Shown: in pieces, positions 63,322-64,000 of the stretch
Numbering within the stretch: the first letter of the stretch is position 1
Layout: every line of letters begins with the position of its first letter
Assembly (NCBI GenBank): GCA_013399895.1
Contig: VXBA01001490.1
Location: forward strand, 162,374 to 226,373
Direction: 5' to 3'
DNA length: 64,000 nucleotides
Source: Serilophus lunatus
Lineage: Eukaryota; Chordata; Aves; Passeriformes; Eurylaimidae
Translations under genes and position numbers: made by a program
The notes under the pieces: generated by a model
Told to the model about the DNA's origin: nothing
Databases searched by the model: none
Seen by the model: only the letters and a program-made list of their open reading frames with translations

Positions 63322-63326
63322 CGACG
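63322..63326 (+). repeat. Target-site copy CGACG (right of antisense LTR)
   Basis: Partner of 60,972-60,976 with one mismatch. Confidence 0.65.
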
Positions 63327-63439
63327 GTTGCACAGGAAAAGCTCTGAATGGTGTTGGTGGTGAAGAGGCGGCACCATGTTGGCGGGGAGCAATGCCCGGT
63401 CCTGATCATCACAGGGTCTCTGGGGCAGCGGCGAGTACC

Positions 63440-63464
63440 CTGTGCTGTGCTGTGCTGTGCTGTG
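63440..63464. repeat. (CTGTG)5 pentanucleotide repeat in LTR U3
   Basis: Five exact tandem copies of CTGTG. The other LTRs here lack an equivalent expansion, so it is private to this copy. Confidence 0.9.
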
Positions 63465-63729
63465 ACTGCACAGTGATGGCAGCTGCTCTAGTCAGCCAAG
63501 AGTTGCGCCGCTGCCTTGGGAATCCCTCCTGGGGGTTCCCCGCAGGTGGCGAGTGTGCCCTGGGTGGTGCCAGTGGCCCCATGGCCAGTGGTGGCTGCCG
63601 GACTCTGGGCCCCATGTACACGGCAGGGCCAATGGTGCCCCCGGACCCCTGCCACATGGTTTTCAGTGGGAACTGCCATTTTGCCTGGAGTGAAGATCCC
63701 AAAAGAGAGACGAAGCCCAACGCCATTGG

Positions 63730-63797
63730 CCAATCAGAGGACAGCCTGGCCAGGAAGAAGATGTTGGATTCCCATGTGACTTCCAGGGCATAAAAAG
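63730..63797 (+). promoter_or_regulatory. LTR core promoter of the 3' LTR
   Basis: CCAAT at 63,730 and CATAAAAAG at 63,789, with spacing equal to that in the 5' LTR. It could drive transcription outward into flanking host DNA to the right. Confidence 0.65.
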
Positions 63798-64000
63798 CCT
63801 GAACACAGAAGTCCTCTTGCTCTCCAGCTTTCCCTTGAGCTGAGAGCAGCACAGCCTCTCTCCTCCTGGCTCCCAGACTGTGTGGCTTGCTTCCCCTCAC
63901 CTCCATCAGCACGGGCAGCAGCATGGGGCCATCGGAGCCAAGCCAGCCAAACCGCAAGTGATAGCTTCCCCGTGGGTGTTCCTGGGGGGCTTGGGGGGGG

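Larger units (their letters stand above)
63327..64000 (+). mobile_element. 3' LTR of the provirus, second part (runs off the window)
   Basis: Resumes U3 after the nested insertion. It contains a pentanucleotide repeat at 63,440-63,464, CCAAT at 63,730-63,734 and CATAAAAAG at 63,789-63,797, in the same order and wording as the 5' LTR ('gccaatcagaggacagcctg' type block). Past 63,816 it continues through R, which the 5' LTR lacks, and parallels the solo LTR around 20,700-20,790 ('aaccgcaagtga' block). U5 and the right end lie outside the window. Confidence 0.85.

Noticed and set aside
1..64000. CRISPR arrays, tRNA or rRNA genes, bacterial-type operons
   Set aside because: None seen. The sequence is vertebrate nuclear DNA and its repeats are LINE, LTR and simple repeats.

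Overview
The window is a nuclear genome segment from a vertebrate, almost certainly a bird. Evidence is AT-rich, gene-poor sequence carrying several CR1-type LINE fragments with the typical avian 3' end, and long GC-rich LTRs of an env-less ERV-L-like endogenous retrovirus. The LTR set and pol remnant look like those common in songbirds, but the species cannot be fixed from the sequence. Nothing here is bacterial, and the short open reading frames in bases 1-57,900 are mostly at chance level.

Bases 1-19,677 are non-coding sequence with CR1 fragments at about 355-556, 3,895-3,975, 5,760-5,940, 6,280-6,532 and 7,515-8,055. They also hold a perfect hairpin at 1,507-1,530 and a weak candidate terminal coding exon at 147-226. 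A complete solo LTR lies at 19,683-21,148, flanked by an exact ATAAA target-site duplication. Bases 21,154-57,942 are again AT-rich. They contain CR1 fragments (23,718-24,045; 36,700-37,690; 42,090-42,296; 55,296-56,105), a 10-bp-period repeat at 35,196-35,295, a possible inverted-repeat DNA transposon remnant at about 48,943-49,232, two stretches that look like conserved non-coding DNA, a weak candidate first exon at 53,579-53,673, and several homopolymers and microsatellites.

From 57,943 to the end lies a broken, nested endogenous retrovirus. A 5' LTR (57,943-59,172) is cut just after its TATA box and joined directly to pol sequence encoding the C-terminal part of RNase H plus integrase (59,173-60,281). 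The HHCC and D,D(35)E residues are present. Gag, protease, reverse transcriptase, U5 and the primer-binding site are missing. A short pol tail and polypurine tract lead into a 3' LTR starting at 60,588. That 3' LTR is split by a second, antisense LTR (60,977-63,321) with near-matching 5-bp target-site copies, then resumes and runs off the window.

The antisense LTR contains two seemingly identical 712-bp copies on either side of a single N (62,021), which looks like an unmerged contig overlap rather than biology. Other single Ns are at 12,127, 31,735 and 63,293.

No multi-gene system is visible. The most notable object is the LTR promoter placed directly in front of an open integrase frame.
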